This document shows, one piece after another, positions 8,363 to 18,374 of a DNA stretch of 64,000 bases. Source of the stretch: Prochlorococcus sp. AG-355-O17. GTDB taxonomy: Bacteria > Cyanobacteriota > Cyanobacteriia > PCC-6307 > Cyanobiaceae. The DNA is taken from positions 252,388 through 316,387 of the forward strand of contig QCEK01000001.1 of assembly GCA_003280655.1 (NCBI GenBank), written 5' to 3'. Made by a program: the position numbers and the translations under genes. The notes beneath the pieces were generated by a model. The model saw only the letters and a list, made by a program, of their open reading frames with translations. It made no database searches and was not told where the DNA came from. Position 1 is the stretch's first letter. The number at the start of each line of letters is the position of its first letter.

Positions 8363-9523
8363 TTAGTAATCTACACCTCTTTTTAAATCTACTCCAACAT
8401 TCGCATAATGCTTGTGACAAACCATTTCAGAGTAGACATCAGCGAGTTCAAAGTATGAAGGTTCATTTTTACACCTCCCAGTAATAACAACTTCCGTTTC
8501 TGCTGGTTTTTTTAAAAGCGTTTGATGAATTGATTCAACAGGTAGCAGCTCTAAATCTACAGTTGGATTCAATTCATCTAAAATAATTGTTTTATACAAA
8601 CCTGACAAAATAGCAGCTTTAGCAATTTCCCATGCTCTTTCAGCCTCAACATAATCAATTGGCTGTTGCTGACCTCTCCATACGATGGCATCTCTGCCTG
8701 AACGCAAATGATCTACTAGATGGGGGTAACTTTCTCTTAAAGCTTCTATGGCAGCATCTTCCGTATAACCATTACCACCTTTTAACCACTGTAATATTAA
8801 AACTCTATGACTTTTATCTTGTGATATTCCTTTACCGATAGCTTGAAGAGCCTTACCAAGTGCACTTGTGGATTTACCCTTTCCTTCACCTGTATAAATC
8901 TCAATACCACCACTAGAGCAACTTTGTCTGGTTAGTTTTGATAAGTCTCCTGTCAAGCGCGGTCTCATTTCAGAATGAAGTTGAGATATTCTTACCAAAG
9001 AGGGAGGGGCTGCCCTTCCGGTAATAATTATTTCTAATCCATCTGGACGATTTTGAAGAGAGTCAACTACTTCATTGATATCAAGCATTCCTAAGTCAAG
9101 AACTGGGTTCAACTCATCTAATACAACTACAGAATAAAGAGAGCTAGCAATTGCTCCTTTAGCAATATTCCAACCTCTCTCAGCCTCACCAATATCAAAC
9201 TTTGTAACTTGGTCAGCAGTAAAGAATTCGGATCTTCCTGTCCTTACATGGTCAATTAAATGAGGAAAGCCTCTTTGCAAAGCTTCAATAGCTGAATCCT
9301 CGTCATATGGCCTCTCAGGACCTTTTAAAAATCTTAGAAGTAATACTCTTGTCTGTCTTTTTTCACATATTCCTAAACCTATTGTCCTCAGGACTACTCC
9401 CAAAGCAGCCTGACTTTTACCCTTACCTTCTCCATCATAAATATGTAATTGACCTTTTGATCTTTCTTGACTGTCACTTGCTGTGACAATACCTATTCCT
9501 CTATTTCTACTCGTATTCGCCAA
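8363..9523 (-). CDS. cobO: Double-domain corrinoid adenosyltransferase (CobO/CobA/BtuR)
   Basis: 386 residues, about twice the usual ~200. Two homologous units lie in tandem: the P-loop GEGKGKS is at 31-37 and again at 212-218, DELNP at 136-140 and 316-320, and ITGR at 167-170 and 347-350. The canonical C-terminus (HYANVGVDLKRGVDY) is present only in the second unit. These enzymes transfer 5'-deoxyadenosyl from ATP to Co(I) corrinoids in adenosylcobamide synthesis. The only usable initiator is TTG at 9523: no ATG, GTG or other TTG lies between it and the upstream in-frame stop. The first copy may be regulatory or a second active site. Confidence 0.9.
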   Translation of the reverse strand: MANTSRNRGIGIVTASDSQERSKGQLHIYDGEGKGKSQAALGVVLRTIGLGICEKRQTRVLLLRFLKGPERPYDEDSAIEALQRGFPHLIDHVRTGRSEFFTADQVTKFDIGEAERGWNIAKGAIASSLYSVVVLDELNPVLDLGMLDINEVVDSLQNRPDGLEIIITGRAAPPSLVRISQLHSEMRPRLTGDLSKLTRQSCSSGGIEIYTGEGKGKSTSALGKALQAIGKGISQDKSHRVLILQWLKGGNGYTEDAAIEALRESYPHLVDHLRSGRDAIVWRGQQQPIDYVEAERAWEIAKAAILSGLYKTIILDELNPTVDLELLPVESIHQTLLKKPAETEVVITGRCKNEPSYFELADVYSEMVCHKHYANVGVDLKRGVDY

Positions 9524-9631
9524 TTGAACAAAATTAATAAATTTAATCTAGGATATAGATAATAATATTATTAAAGATTTAATAATAAATTCAACCTATT
9601 CATAGGTAATCTGAATTTTAAAGTAATTAGC

Positions 9632-10456
9632 ATGTTCAATCAACTAGAAATTCTCTCTGATGAACAAAGTGAAAAACTTTATACAATTAGAAGATACATT
9701 AAGAATCTTGAAAGTGCTTGTATTGCTTATTCAGGAGGCGTTGATAGTACATTAGTAGCATCATTAGCATTCGAGCAATTAGGTAGCAAAGCAGTTGCGA
9801 TAACTGGTATTTCTCCTGCATTAGCTAATACTCTTCGAGAAGAAGCAAGAAGTCAAGCAAAATGGATTGGAGTAAAGCATTTAGAAATTAAAACATCAGA
9901 ATTAGAACAATCAAGTTACAGTACAAATCCTAAAGACAGGTGCTTTGCATGCAAAAAAGAGCTTCACAAACACACTACCTACCTCTCTAAAAAACTTAAT
10001 TACAAGATTGTTTTAGATGGAGTCAATCTTGATGATCTTGAAGATTACAGGCCAGGTATACAAGCCTCAAAACAAGCAGGAGTTGTCTCTCCCCTTGCAA
10101 AATTTAAATTCTCAAAACAAGATATTAGGGATATATCAAGAGCATTAGGTTTTCCTTGGTGGGATAAACCTGCTCAACCTTGCTTATCATCAAGATTTCC
10201 TTATGGCCATAAAATAACTAGTGAAAGGCTAAAAATGGTCGAGAAAGCAGAAGAATACCTTAAAGAAGGTGGATTAACGGAAGTTAGAGTTCGATGTCAT
10301 GGCTCAACTGCAAGAATAGAAATTCCCCAAGATGAATTGAAGCATTTTTTTGAAGAATATAATTTTAGTGAGTTAGTTCAATATTTTTCTAATTTAGGAT
10401 TTAATTGCACAAGTTTAGATCTTGAAGGACTAATAAGTGGAAAATTAAATAGATAA
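9632..10456 (+). CDS. larE: LarE-type ATP-dependent sacrificial sulfur transferase (PP-loop family)
   Basis: 274 residues. The PP-loop SGGVDST is at residues 34-40, a CFAC pair at 104-107, and the LarE signature PCLSSRFPYG has its Cys at 184, equivalent to the sacrificial sulfur-donor Cys of lactobacillar LarE. LarE adenylates the pyridine dinucleotide carboxylates made by LarB and inserts sulfur for the nickel-pincer nucleotide of lactate racemase-type enzymes. No larB or larC is in this window, so the physiological acceptor is uncertain. The gene converges with speD, 7 bp between stops. Confidence 0.8.
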   Translation: MFNQLEILSDEQSEKLYTIRRYIKNLESACIAYSGGVDSTLVASLAFEQLGSKAVAITGISPALANTLREEARSQAKWIGVKHLEIKTSELEQSSYSTNPKDRCFACKKELHKHTTYLSKKLNYKIVLDGVNLDDLEDYRPGIQASKQAGVVSPLAKFKFSKQDIRDISRALGFPWWDKPAQPCLSSRFPYGHKITSERLKMVEKAEEYLKEGGLTEVRVRCHGSTARIEIPQDELKHFFEEYNFSELVQYFSNLGFNCTSLDLEGLISGKLNR

Positions 10457-10463
10457 TATTCTA

Positions 10464-10898
10464 CTAAACTGCCGTTCTGATCTGTTTAGGGACTACTGAA
10501 GGTGGATTTCGCTCAATGACCCGCAAAGAATGTTCTTTGGCCATCAAAGATTCAATTAAATATTGACTAGCTAATTCAGGCATCATATTTTGACCACATG
10601 TAAAAATATCGACAGCAGAATAATTAGATTCAGGCCAAGTATGTATTGAAATATGAGATTCTGCCAATAATGCAATTGCCGTAACACCCTGAGGCTCAAA
10701 TTTATTACTTATCAAATTCAGAACTGTTGCATTTGCCAATTTAGCAGCTCTGTTTAAAATACAACGCAAAAAAGATTCGTCATTCAATTTTTCGCAATCG
10801 CATCTATAAAGTTCCAACAAAAAGTGTTTGCTTTGATGACTTAATTTTTTCTCATCACTCAACGAACTTAAAATTTGACTTTTTTTGTAGATTTCCAT
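10464..10898 (-). CDS. speD: S-adenosylmethionine decarboxylase proenzyme
   Basis: 144 residues, bacterial SpeD type. It makes decarboxylated SAM, the aminopropyl donor for spermidine synthesis. The autocleavage region ESHISIHTWPE is near residue 75: cleavage between Glu and Ser would leave a pyruvoyl group on the Ser. The downstream Cys in DIFTCG is the conserved proton donor. No speE is adjacent. The gene lies just downstream of recF on the same strand, separated by 52 bp. Confidence 0.93.
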   Translation of the reverse strand: MEIYKKSQILSSLSDEKKLSHQSKHFLLELYRCDCEKLNDESFLRCILNRAAKLANATVLNLISNKFEPQGVTAIALLAESHISIHTWPESNYSAVDIFTCGQNMMPELASQYLIESLMAKEHSLRVIERNPPSVVPKQIRTAV

Positions 10899-10950
10899 TT
10901 AAAAAATTTATATGAATTTAAGATTAGCTAAAAATCATGCCTTAATGAAA

Positions 10951-12042
10951 TTATAAGTGAATCATCTGTGAGGAGCTTAAGAAAGACTGATTAAATTTAT
11001 CTAAATGTGTCGCACTTATAAAACACTGACTATCTTTGCCAACGGAATTTAGTAATAAATTTTGCCTGGTTAAATCTAATTCCGCCAAGACATCATCCAA
11101 TATAAGTATTGGAGGGACATTTAATGTTTTAGTTAATAAATCTAATTCCGCCATCTTTAAAGCCAAGATAAAAGTCCTTTGCTGTCCTGATGAACCATAT
11201 TTTCTCACTGAAACATTATTGATTAGAAACTCAACATCATCACGATGAGGGCCAAAATTACATTTACCAGTCAATGCTTCTATTGAACGCTGATTTAAGA
11301 GTTGTGCTGCTATTTTTTTACTAATAACTTCTTCTTCTTCTTCTTCTGGACTTATATTTTGTATCCCCGAAAGATAATTAATGTCTATTTGCTCTTTAGA
11401 TTTACTTAAATGATTATGCCAATATTCAACATATGGTTTTATTTTTAATAAAGCCCTTCTTCTGCGCCTAAAAATTCTTGTACTTATTATTGACATTTGA
11501 ATATCAAAGCTTTCAACAATATCTGAGGATTGGGTTTTTAAGAAACTTTCCGAACGCCAAAAATGACTTCTTTGTTTTAAGAGCCTGTTAAATCTGCTTA
11601 GAAGATCTAAATATACTGGCTCAAGCTGAGATACGACTTTATCAATCCATGTTCTTCGATAGCTTGGGTCACTTCTAACAATATCTATATCATTAGAACA
11701 GAAACATACACTCCGAATATAATTCTTTATTTCACTCTGTTTTTTCAAGATTGATTCATTGACGTAAATTCTTTTAGGGCCTTTTCGGAATAAATTTAAC
11801 TTTAAATCATCTTGAAAATTTATCTGTCCTATGACTACAGCCATGTCACTAGCATTCTCTATTAAATCTTTATCGCTTAGTGCTCTATTAGATTTTAATT
11901 GACTTAAAAATTCAACCGATTCAAGTAAATTTGACTTGCCAATACCGTTACAGCCAAGAACAATTGCTCTTTGCTCTTCTAAATCAATTTCAAAACTTTT
12001 ATGGTTTCGAAAATTTTTAATTTTTAATTTATTTAAAAAAAT
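10951..12042 (-). CDS. recF: RecF recombination mediator; start codon unresolved
   Basis: RecF is an SMC-like ATPase that helps load RecA at gaps. Walker A GCNGIGKSNLLES, the signature SSGQQRTFILALKMAEL and Walker B ILILDDVLAELD are all present, and the frame is open through them. The N-terminus is odd. The frame extends upstream through KLKIKNFRNH, as RecF should begin, but between the upstream in-frame stop at about 12115 and the first internal ATG at 11844 there is no ATG, GTG or TTG. The listed start is an in-frame ATT at 12042, giving 363 residues. An ATG at 12059 is in a different frame and would join only by a -1 slip or one-base indel in the A8T7 run (12035-12049). Starting at 11844 would delete Walker A. 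Confidence 0.85.
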   Translation of the reverse strand: MFLNKLKIKNFRNHKSFEIDLEEQRAIVLGCNGIGKSNLLESVEFLSQLKSNRALSDKDLIENASDMAVVIGQINFQDDLKLNLFRKGPKRIYVNESILKKQSEIKNYIRSVCFCSNDIDIVRSDPSYRRTWIDKVVSQLEPVYLDLLSRFNRLLKQRSHFWRSESFLKTQSSDIVESFDIQMSIISTRIFRRRRRALLKIKPYVEYWHNHLSKSKEQIDINYLSGIQNISPEEEEEEVISKKIAAQLLNQRSIEALTGKCNFGPHRDDVEFLINNVSVRKYGSSGQQRTFILALKMAELDLLTKTLNVPPILILDDVLAELDLTRQNLLLNSVGKDSQCFISATHLDKFNQSFLSSSQMIHL

Positions 12043-12119
12043 TTTTTTTGTGCAATCATTAATTAAATTAGCTAAGTTTAAAGTATTTAGATTTTCTTTA
12101 AAGAAATTGAAAAATTAAA

Positions 12120-12193
12120 GGGCATGTAGCTCAGTTGGATAGAGCATCAGATTCCGGTTCTGAGAGTCGGGGGTTCGAATCCCTCCATGCTCG
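12120..12193 (+). tRNA. tRNA-Arg (anticodon CCG)
   Basis: 74-nt cloverleaf. Acceptor arms GGGCATG and CATGCTC pair with one G-U; the D arm is GCTC-AGTTGGATA-GAGC; the anticodon arm is TCAGA-TTCCGGT-TCTGA with anticodon CCG reading CGG; the T loop is TTCGAAT. CCA is not encoded. The gene sits between the divergent-side 5' end of recF and the GNAT-like gene, opposite in strand to both. Confidence 0.95.
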
Positions 12194-12203
12194 TAAAATG
12201 ATT

Positions 12204-12650
12204 TTAAAGCTTATATCCCATAACCCTTATTCCATTTGGATCTAATATGAAACCATTTTCTTCTAAACTCATAAACGAAGACACTGGAGCCTGAACAGAA
12301 ATACTGCATCCAGGCATTTCTCTATTTATTTTTTCAAGAGTTACTTGAAGCAATATTGAATAAAAAAGTTGCTGATTATTACCCTGTAATGCACTTAAAT
12401 TCCACAAGTTAGCATTCAATCCTCTGTCAGACGTAACCCTTACAAAACCATATAATTTATTTTTTAATTTACACTGTATAGTAAAGAAGAAATTACTTTT
12501 CTGAATAGCCTCAGAAAGAGGTTTTATTGGAAATGTCTCACAACCACAATTCGCTAAAAGTTTGTTAACCTCTTTAGCCAATGGGATTTGAGAAGAGTTA
12601 ACCAAATAACCTTCTGGAAGAACAAGTTTTTTTTTAGAAAAATATTGCAA
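12204..12650 (-). CDS. Small GNAT-like conserved protein
   Basis: 148 residues. The central part (GFVRVTSDRGLNANLWNLSAL, then LFYSILLQVTLEKINREMPGC, and a late LEENGF) has the strand-helix order of a GNAT acetyltransferase, with a C-terminal NGF element typical of that fold, but a clear acetyl-CoA-binding Q/RxxGxG/A motif is not visible. Acceptor unknown. The only plausible initiator is TTG at 12650, immediately after the ppc stop region, so it is probably translated from the ppc mRNA. The call is tentative. Confidence 0.45.
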   Translation of the reverse strand: MQYFSKKKLVLPEGYLVNSSQIPLAKEVNKLLANCGCETFPIKPLSEAIQKSNFFFTIQCKLKNKLYGFVRVTSDRGLNANLWNLSALQGNNQQLFYSILLQVTLEKINREMPGCSISVQAPVSSFMSLEENGFILDPNGIRVMGYKL

Positions 12651-12653
12651 TTA

Positions 12654-15623
12654 TCAACCTGTATTTCTCATGCCAGCTGCTATCCCATTAATAGTTAAAA
12701 GTGCCCCCCGCAATAGTTCACTTCTACTATAAGCTCTTCTAGTTTCATCTTTATCAATAATAAATTCGCTTATTGGGGGTTGCCTTGTCTGATCTCTTAG
12801 TCTTCTTAAAAGTGAAACCTGCAAAAACCCCAATGGGATGATTGTCTTATTTCTCAAGCTTACTGATGATTTCAAGTCTCTATCAGATTCGAGGAGCTTA
12901 TTTTTACCAGTAATTTCAAGTATTAAAGATTTTGTAAGATTATATTCTTTAGAAATTACTGCAAAAATATCATCAAAAGAATCTTTATTTTCTTTACTAC
13001 CAAGAGTATCCACATAATATCTAGCAACTTCTAAATCCACCTTAGATAAGGTCATTTCTACCTTAGATATAAGCATCCTAAAAAATGGCCATCTTTGATG
13101 AAGAACCCTTAGTAATTCAATTTGTTGTGGATCTGAATTTAATTCAGATGACAATGCTGTTCCTACTCCAAACCAACTTGGCAAAAGAAATCTACTTTGT
13201 GTCCAACCAAATACCCATGGAATAGCTCTTAAACTTGACAAATCTTTTGCACCTTTTTTTCTTCTAGCAGGCCTGCTAGAAATCTGTAATTTACTTATTT
13301 CTTCTATTGGAGTGACCTCTTGAAAGAAATTTAACAAATCAGGATTCTCATGCACTAATTTTCTATAGTGAGACCTTGATGTTTCTGCCAATCTAGACAT
13401 TAATTGATTCCATTCTGGAGTAGCGTCAAGTCTATTATTTACCAAACTATTCTGAATTACCGCTGTAGTGACAGTCTCAAGATTGTACAAAGCTAGTTCC
13501 GGAAGACTATATTTAGAAGCTAGAACTTCACCTTGCTCTGTTATTTTTATACGCCCTTTTAAAGTGCCGCTTGGTTGAGCCAATATTGCCTGATAAGCTG
13601 GTCCTCCTCCTCTACCTACAGAACCACCTCTTCCATGAAAAAGTCTTAGCAATATATTATTTTTACTTGAAAGATTTTGAAGAGCGATTTGAGCTCTATG
13701 AATTTCCCAATTACTAGAAACGAACCCCGAATCTTTATTGCTATCAGAATATCCAAGCATTAATTCTTGGAGAGGCTTAAAAGATTCTCCCACTTTTGGC
13801 AATAATGATCTGTAGAAATCTAATTTAAACAATTTTTCCATTACTTCTGGTGCTCTTTTAAGGTCTTCAACAGTTTCAAAAAGAGGAATAACTAATAATT
13901 TTGACTTTTGTGAATTTTGATTAAGAAGTCCCATTTCTTTTGCCAGCAAGAGAACTTCAAGCAAATCAGATGCACTATGACTCATTGAAATTACATAAGA
14001 ATGACAAATACGACTTCCAAATTCTTGCTGTAGTCTCTTAACCATTTTAAAAACCGAAAAGGTTTCTTCTGTAGTTTTTGTCCAGTTGACGTCAGATGGA
14101 ATTAGAGGCCTTTTTGTATTTAATTCGTCTATGAGCCATTTAATTTTCTCTTCCTCAGACATTTGGTCATAATGCACAGCTAAATCAAGGTAATTTGTAA
14201 GCTCTTGTATAGCATCACTATGTCTTGTACTCTCTTGACGAATATCTAAACTTGCTAAAGAAAATCCAAAAATATGAACCTGAGTAAGTAGTGTATTTAC
14301 AGATTCACAAGTTAAATCTGTACTAATTAGACTATTTTTAATTAATTCGAGATCATAAGTAAATTCGTTGACTGTCTTATAATGTAAGTTTTCAACTTTA
14401 TCTAGATTTTTGTTGTCAATTTCTCCCTCTAAGTCAAATTTCCACCCATTATCAGCTAATAAATTATTTCTTTCTTGCGTTAACCTTAATTTCTCTAAGA
14501 TATAACTTAATTTTAATCTATAAGGTTCTGATCGATACCTTGTAGCCCTAGCTTCATAGATTTCTGGAAACTTAACCCTATCCGTTTCGAGTGACTCTAA
14601 TAGAGAAGAACTGACTTGACTCCATTGCATCGAAACACTTAACTGATCTCTAAGATTAGATGTCGCGATAATGTATCTTTCCAACATCAACTGCCTTTGG
14701 TAGCAAGCAGTTCTCCATGTTATATCAGGTGTCACTGATGGATTACCGTCCCTATCGGAGCCTACCCAAGAACCGAAGTTACAAAAAGATTGAGAGGGCA
14801 ACTGAACATCTGGATAATTTTCTGTGAGTGCTTCTGCTATCCTGCCCCTCAATTGAGGCATCGCATTAAATAAAACTTGTTGAAAATAATGCAAGGCATA
14901 ATCTACTTCGTCTAAAACCGAAGGTTTAAATTGATGCAATTCATCTGTTCTCCACCAAAGTCTTACTTCCTCTTTTAATTGGGTTTTTAAAGAATTTTTT
15001 TCTTCATTTGTTAGAAATTGCTCAATCTGTATTTTTTTTAACAAATTTGCCACTCTTGTTTGTTTATGTCTAATCGTATGTCTTACTATCTCTGTCGGAT
15101 GTGCAGTAAAAACCAAACGGATATCCATTTCCTGCAATAACTCTTCTAATTTCCCTGGTGGTACATTTAGTTTCCTTAGCCTGTAAAATAATTCTCTAAA
15201 AGTTACCGGAGCATTTTGCCTAGCCAATGCTGGGGCAAAAGGATCAAGATTATCGGGCGATTTTTGAACATCCTTATTGGTAAAGCTTTGAATATATCTA
15301 TCTTCCTCAACTCTTTGTTCCAAAATATTAACAAGCTGAAAATATAACGAAAAAGCTCTCGCTGCTGCAATGGATTCTGCTAAATCCATAGAATTTACAA
15401 TATCAACTATTTCATTTTTAAAAGTTTTTGATCTGTCGCCATCAATTTGTTTTGAATAACTTAATTCTTTAAGCTGTATTAATCTCTCTGCTTGATCATC
15501 TGGGCATTCTTCTCTGAGCACAGATTCCCATAGATCTTCTATCAAGAGACGATTTTTATCAAGTGGATTGTTGTTCGTTATCAGGTCCACGTTATTATTT
15601 TTTATTTGTCGAAAAGATTCCAT
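12654..15623 (-). CDS. ppc: Phosphoenolpyruvate carboxylase
   Basis: 989 residues, typical for cyanobacterial PEPC. It carboxylates PEP to oxaloacetate for anaplerosis. Catalytic motifs are intact: TAHPTE at 173-178 with the catalytic His, [27 protein letters not shown] with the catalytic His and Arg, and the invariant C-terminus [10 protein letters not shown]. The plant-type N-terminal phosphorylation motif is absent, as expected for bacteria. gshA and trpE lie upstream on the same strand and a GNAT-like gene follows directly, suggesting a trpE-gshA-ppc transcription unit. Confidence 0.98.
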   Translation of the reverse strand: MESFRQIKNNNVDLITNNNPLDKNRLLIEDLWESVLREECPDDQAERLIQLKELSYSKQIDGDRSKTFKNEIVDIVNSMDLAESIAAARAFSLYFQLVNILEQRVEEDRYIQSFTNKDVQKSPDNLDPFAPALARQNAPVTFRELFYRLRKLNVPPGKLEELLQEMDIRLVFTAHPTEIVRHTIRHKQTRVANLLKKIQIEQFLTNEEKNSLKTQLKEEVRLWWRTDELHQFKPSVLDEVDYALHYFQQVLFNAMPQLRGRIAEALTENYPDVQLPSQSFCNFGSWVGSDRDGNPSVTPDITWRTACYQRQLMLERYIIATSNLRDQLSVSMQWSQVSSSLLESLETDRVKFPEIYEARATRYRSEPYRLKLSYILEKLRLTQERNNLLADNGWKFDLEGEIDNKNLDKVENLHYKTVNEFTYDLELIKNSLISTDLTCESVNTLLTQVHIFGFSLASLDIRQESTRHSDAIQELTNYLDLAVHYDQMSEEEKIKWLIDELNTKRPLIPSDVNWTKTTEETFSVFKMVKRLQQEFGSRICHSYVISMSHSASDLLEVLLLAKEMGLLNQNSQKSKLLVIPLFETVEDLKRAPEVMEKLFKLDFYRSLLPKVGESFKPLQELMLGYSDSNKDSGFVSSNWEIHRAQIALQNLSSKNNILLRLFHGRGGSVGRGGGPAYQAILAQPSGTLKGRIKITEQGEVLASKYSLPELALYNLETVTTAVIQNSLVNNRLDATPEWNQLMSRLAETSRSHYRKLVHENPDLLNFFQEVTPIEEISKLQISSRPARRKKGAKDLSSLRAIPWVFGWTQSRFLLPSWFGVGTALSSELNSDPQQIELLRVLHQRWPFFRMLISKVEMTLSKVDLEVARYYVDTLGSKENKDSFDDIFAVISKEYNLTKSLILEITGKNKLLESDRDLKSSVSLRNKTIIPLGFLQVSLLRRLRDQTRQPPISEFIIDKDETRRAYSRSELLRGALLTINGIAAGMRNTG

Positions 15624-15675
15624 ATAATCATTATGTCACAAGTGAAAATGTTCAGATCAAAGTTTATTTAAATAA

Positions 15676-16794
15676 TCAAACATTCTCTTCTTCACTCCTA
15701 ATCATATCTTCGATAGAAATTTTCATTATCTGCTCAATAGAGAGCCCTTTTTCATATTGATTTATCCATTTCATAGATTGATTACCTTCTTCAAGGACCT
15801 TATAAATAGGATGCAAAAGAGTTTTCATGCCAAAATTTTCTGCTGTGGATGATAAATCTGATAATAAGTTTTGAATCCATTCTCTACAAACTACTTTTTT
15901 GCCATCTTTCCAGTGAATTAATACTGAATTCAGACTATCTTTGGCAGCATTTATTTCATTTTGGTCACATATTTCTTGTAATTCATCCATAGAGAAAATA
16001 CTGGCATTCAATGGATCTAGGGTATTGATATTTTCAAAAAGATTTAAAATCCTTAGTTCTATCATGGCCGTTATCCCTAAAAGCAGATTTATATCGTGAA
16101 CAAAATCACAAATTCTTAATTCCAAACGATCAAGAATGAGAGGTCTTTGGGGACCATTTGGTCTAATTGAAGACCAAAAATGCCTTATATTTTGCATTTT
16201 TTTATTAGATATATTTTCCTCTATCCAATTGATATAAGAATTATGATTCACAAAAAAAGGTACCCTACTTGGTGTTTTTGGAAATTGGATCCATCTCTGA
16301 GAGTGATGATCAGTAATTTTATTATTTAAAAAAGGTGAACTAGCACTTAAGGATAAAAATAGAGCAGCCTCAGATCTTATAAGTCTAATAGCTGTAAAAA
16401 GCTTATCTAAATCCTCTATTCCTATGTTTATATGGACACTTGAAGTTGCAATAGATATTCCATAATTATCTTGAATAAATTGATGATAAACATTATCAAT
16501 ATCAGATCTTTGAAATTTTTTATCGTGTTTAAAGCAAAGAGTAGATGAAGGAATGATTGTTAAATTTTTAGTATTAAGCCACTTTCTCAACTTTTTTCTT
16601 GGAATGATTAATTTCTCATACAAAAACTTATAATTTTTTTCAGGTGTTGTTATGTATTCAACATTTCTGTTATCTGGCTCTTTTACAAAATCAGAAAATT
16701 CTTTCTCAATATCAGATGAAATACCAATATGAGAATCAAAAGAACCTGTAAAGAGTTCCACCTCAAAACCTTTATAAAGATTATCCTTACTCAT
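15676..16794 (-). CDS. gshA: Glutamate-cysteine ligase, cyanobacterial type
   Basis: 372 residues. It matches in character the cyanobacterial glutamate-cysteine ligase family: N-terminal KGFEVELFTG, the PSSTLCFKH segment, ATSSVHINIG and RPLILDRLELRICD. It would make gamma-glutamylcysteine, the first step to glutathione. Its ATG follows the trpE stop with no spacing, so the two are probably translationally coupled. gshB is not in this window. Assignment rests on family recognition without a single diagnostic motif. Confidence 0.82.
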   Translation of the reverse strand: MSKDNLYKGFEVELFTGSFDSHIGISSDIEKEFSDFVKEPDNRNVEYITTPEKNYKFLYEKLIIPRKKLRKWLNTKNLTIIPSSTLCFKHDKKFQRSDIDNVYHQFIQDNYGISIATSSVHINIGIEDLDKLFTAIRLIRSEAALFLSLSASSPFLNNKITDHHSQRWIQFPKTPSRVPFFVNHNSYINWIEENISNKKMQNIRHFWSSIRPNGPQRPLILDRLELRICDFVHDINLLLGITAMIELRILNLFENINTLDPLNASIFSMDELQEICDQNEINAAKDSLNSVLIHWKDGKKVVCREWIQNLLSDLSSTAENFGMKTLLHPIYKVLEEGNQSMKWINQYEKGLSIEQIMKISIEDMIRSEEENV

Positions 16795-18315
16795 TTATTT
16801 ATCCAAACAGGCTAACGCTTTAAGTATCCCCTTAGCTTTATTAATTGTCTCTTGATATTCATTTTCGGGAAAAGAATCTGCAACTATTCCAGCTCCTGCT
16901 TGCACTGAAACATCATATTTCCCATCTTTTGAGGGTTTAACAATCATAGTTCTTATCGTAATTGCCGTATTTAGTGCACCATTAATATCAATAGATCCGT
17001 AAACACCTGCATAAGGGCCTCTAGCATCTTTTTCAAAGTGCTTAATCAATTGCATAGCTCTTATTTTTGGCGCACCAGTTACTGTCCCAGCGGGAAAAGA
17101 TGCCTTTAGCAAATCCCATACATCAGCATTATTTTTTAAGATTCCCTCAACTTCACTAACTATATGCATAACATGTGAATATTTCTCAATAACCATTAAA
17201 TCCTTGACCTTGACAGTACCAATTTCGCAGACTCTTCCAAGATCATTTCTCCCAAGATCAATTAGCATTACATGCTCAGCAATCTCTTTTGGATCTTTTA
17301 ATAAATCTTTCTCTAATTCCAAGTCTTGTTGATTATCAATACCTCTAGGTCTTGTGCCAGCTATTGGTCTTAAGCTTGCAACAATCTGACTATTTTTATT
17401 TTTTTCAGCTTTAACCATTACTTCAGGACTTGAACCTATTAGATACCATGAGCCAAAATCAAAAAATGACATATATGGAGATGGATTAACCATCCTCAAA
17501 CTTCTATATAAATTAAAGGGATCATTATTGACTTGAGTTTGAAATCTCTGACTTATAACTATTTGGAAGATATCTCCCTTTCTTATGTATTCTTTTGCAG
17601 AGAGAACTGCATCCTCAAAATCTTTTTTCTTCCAATTACTTGCTAACTCCAAATTTAAATTCTCATTTTCACTCCAATCTAAAAACTCATTTTCTTTAAG
17701 AGGAACTCTCATTAAATTTCTAGTTTTCTGAATTTTAGAAATTGAGTTTATAAACAACTCTTCCATCGAGGAATCTTTTGAAGAAGTTGTATCTGCATAA
17801 ACCACTGCAGTAATACATCTTTTTATTTGATCAAAAACAACTAACTCATCAAAAAACATCCAAGAACCATAAGGGATATCATTTTCTGATATTTCATTTA
17901 CTGGAACGCTTGGTTCTATTCGATTTATTAATTCATAACCCCAAGAGCCATATAACTGTCCAATTGATGGTAAGTCATTAAGAGTGGTTGACTTATATTC
18001 CTTTGTCCAACTTCTTAAAATTTCAAAAGGATCACCTTTATGCGTTTCAGTTTTGCCATTATTCCAAGTTTTAACTATTTCTTCTCCATAACAAACTGCT
18101 TGCCAAAGAGGTTGAGTAGCAACAATACTCCATCTACCCAAACTTTCTCCGCCTTCAACAGATTCAAGAAAAACACCGTGGGAATCTTTTGAGGATAATT
18201 TTAACCAAGTCGACAATGGAGTCTCTAAATCTGCTGGCCAAGTTTGAATGATAGGTATAAAATTTTTACCTTCTTTGTAAGCCTTTAAAAAACTATCTTT
18301 CTGTGAGCTGATCAT
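16795..18315 (-). CDS. trpE: Anthranilate synthase component I
   Basis: 506 residues. It converts chorismate to anthranilate using ammonia from the TrpG subunit. Chorismate-binding-domain motifs are present: IFQIVISQRF, PSPYMSFFDF, the RPIAGTRPRG segment, DLGRNDLGRVCEIG, SFPAGTVTGAPKIRAM and the C-terminal QAGAGIVADSFPENEYQE. No TrpG domain is fused. It heads a tight minus-strand run with gshA and ppc and lies about 60 bp upstream-side of psaD, which is separately expressed. No trp leader peptide is evident. Confidence 0.95.
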   Translation of the reverse strand: MISSQKDSFLKAYKEGKNFIPIIQTWPADLETPLSTWLKLSSKDSHGVFLESVEGGESLGRWSIVATQPLWQAVCYGEEIVKTWNNGKTETHKGDPFEILRSWTKEYKSTTLNDLPSIGQLYGSWGYELINRIEPSVPVNEISENDIPYGSWMFFDELVVFDQIKRCITAVVYADTTSSKDSSMEELFINSISKIQKTRNLMRVPLKENEFLDWSENENLNLELASNWKKKDFEDAVLSAKEYIRKGDIFQIVISQRFQTQVNNDPFNLYRSLRMVNPSPYMSFFDFGSWYLIGSSPEVMVKAEKNKNSQIVASLRPIAGTRPRGIDNQQDLELEKDLLKDPKEIAEHVMLIDLGRNDLGRVCEIGTVKVKDLMVIEKYSHVMHIVSEVEGILKNNADVWDLLKASFPAGTVTGAPKIRAMQLIKHFEKDARGPYAGVYGSIDINGALNTAITIRTMIVKPSKDGKYDVSVQAGAGIVADSFPENEYQETINKAKGILKALACLDK

Positions 18316-18374
18316 ATTAGTAATGTCAACCCAAATTATAATTATTTTCTTCTTTTATATCAACTTTAAGGAAG

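Noticed and set aside
9524-9631. Cobalamin riboswitch before the adenosyltransferase gene
   Set aside because: No B12 box or pairing elements in the 108-bp AT-rich spacer.
11845-12059. recF as a pseudogene or as an N-terminally truncated protein starting at 11844
   Set aside because: The rest of the frame is intact with all ATPase motifs, and truncation would remove Walker A; a start or slippage issue is simpler.
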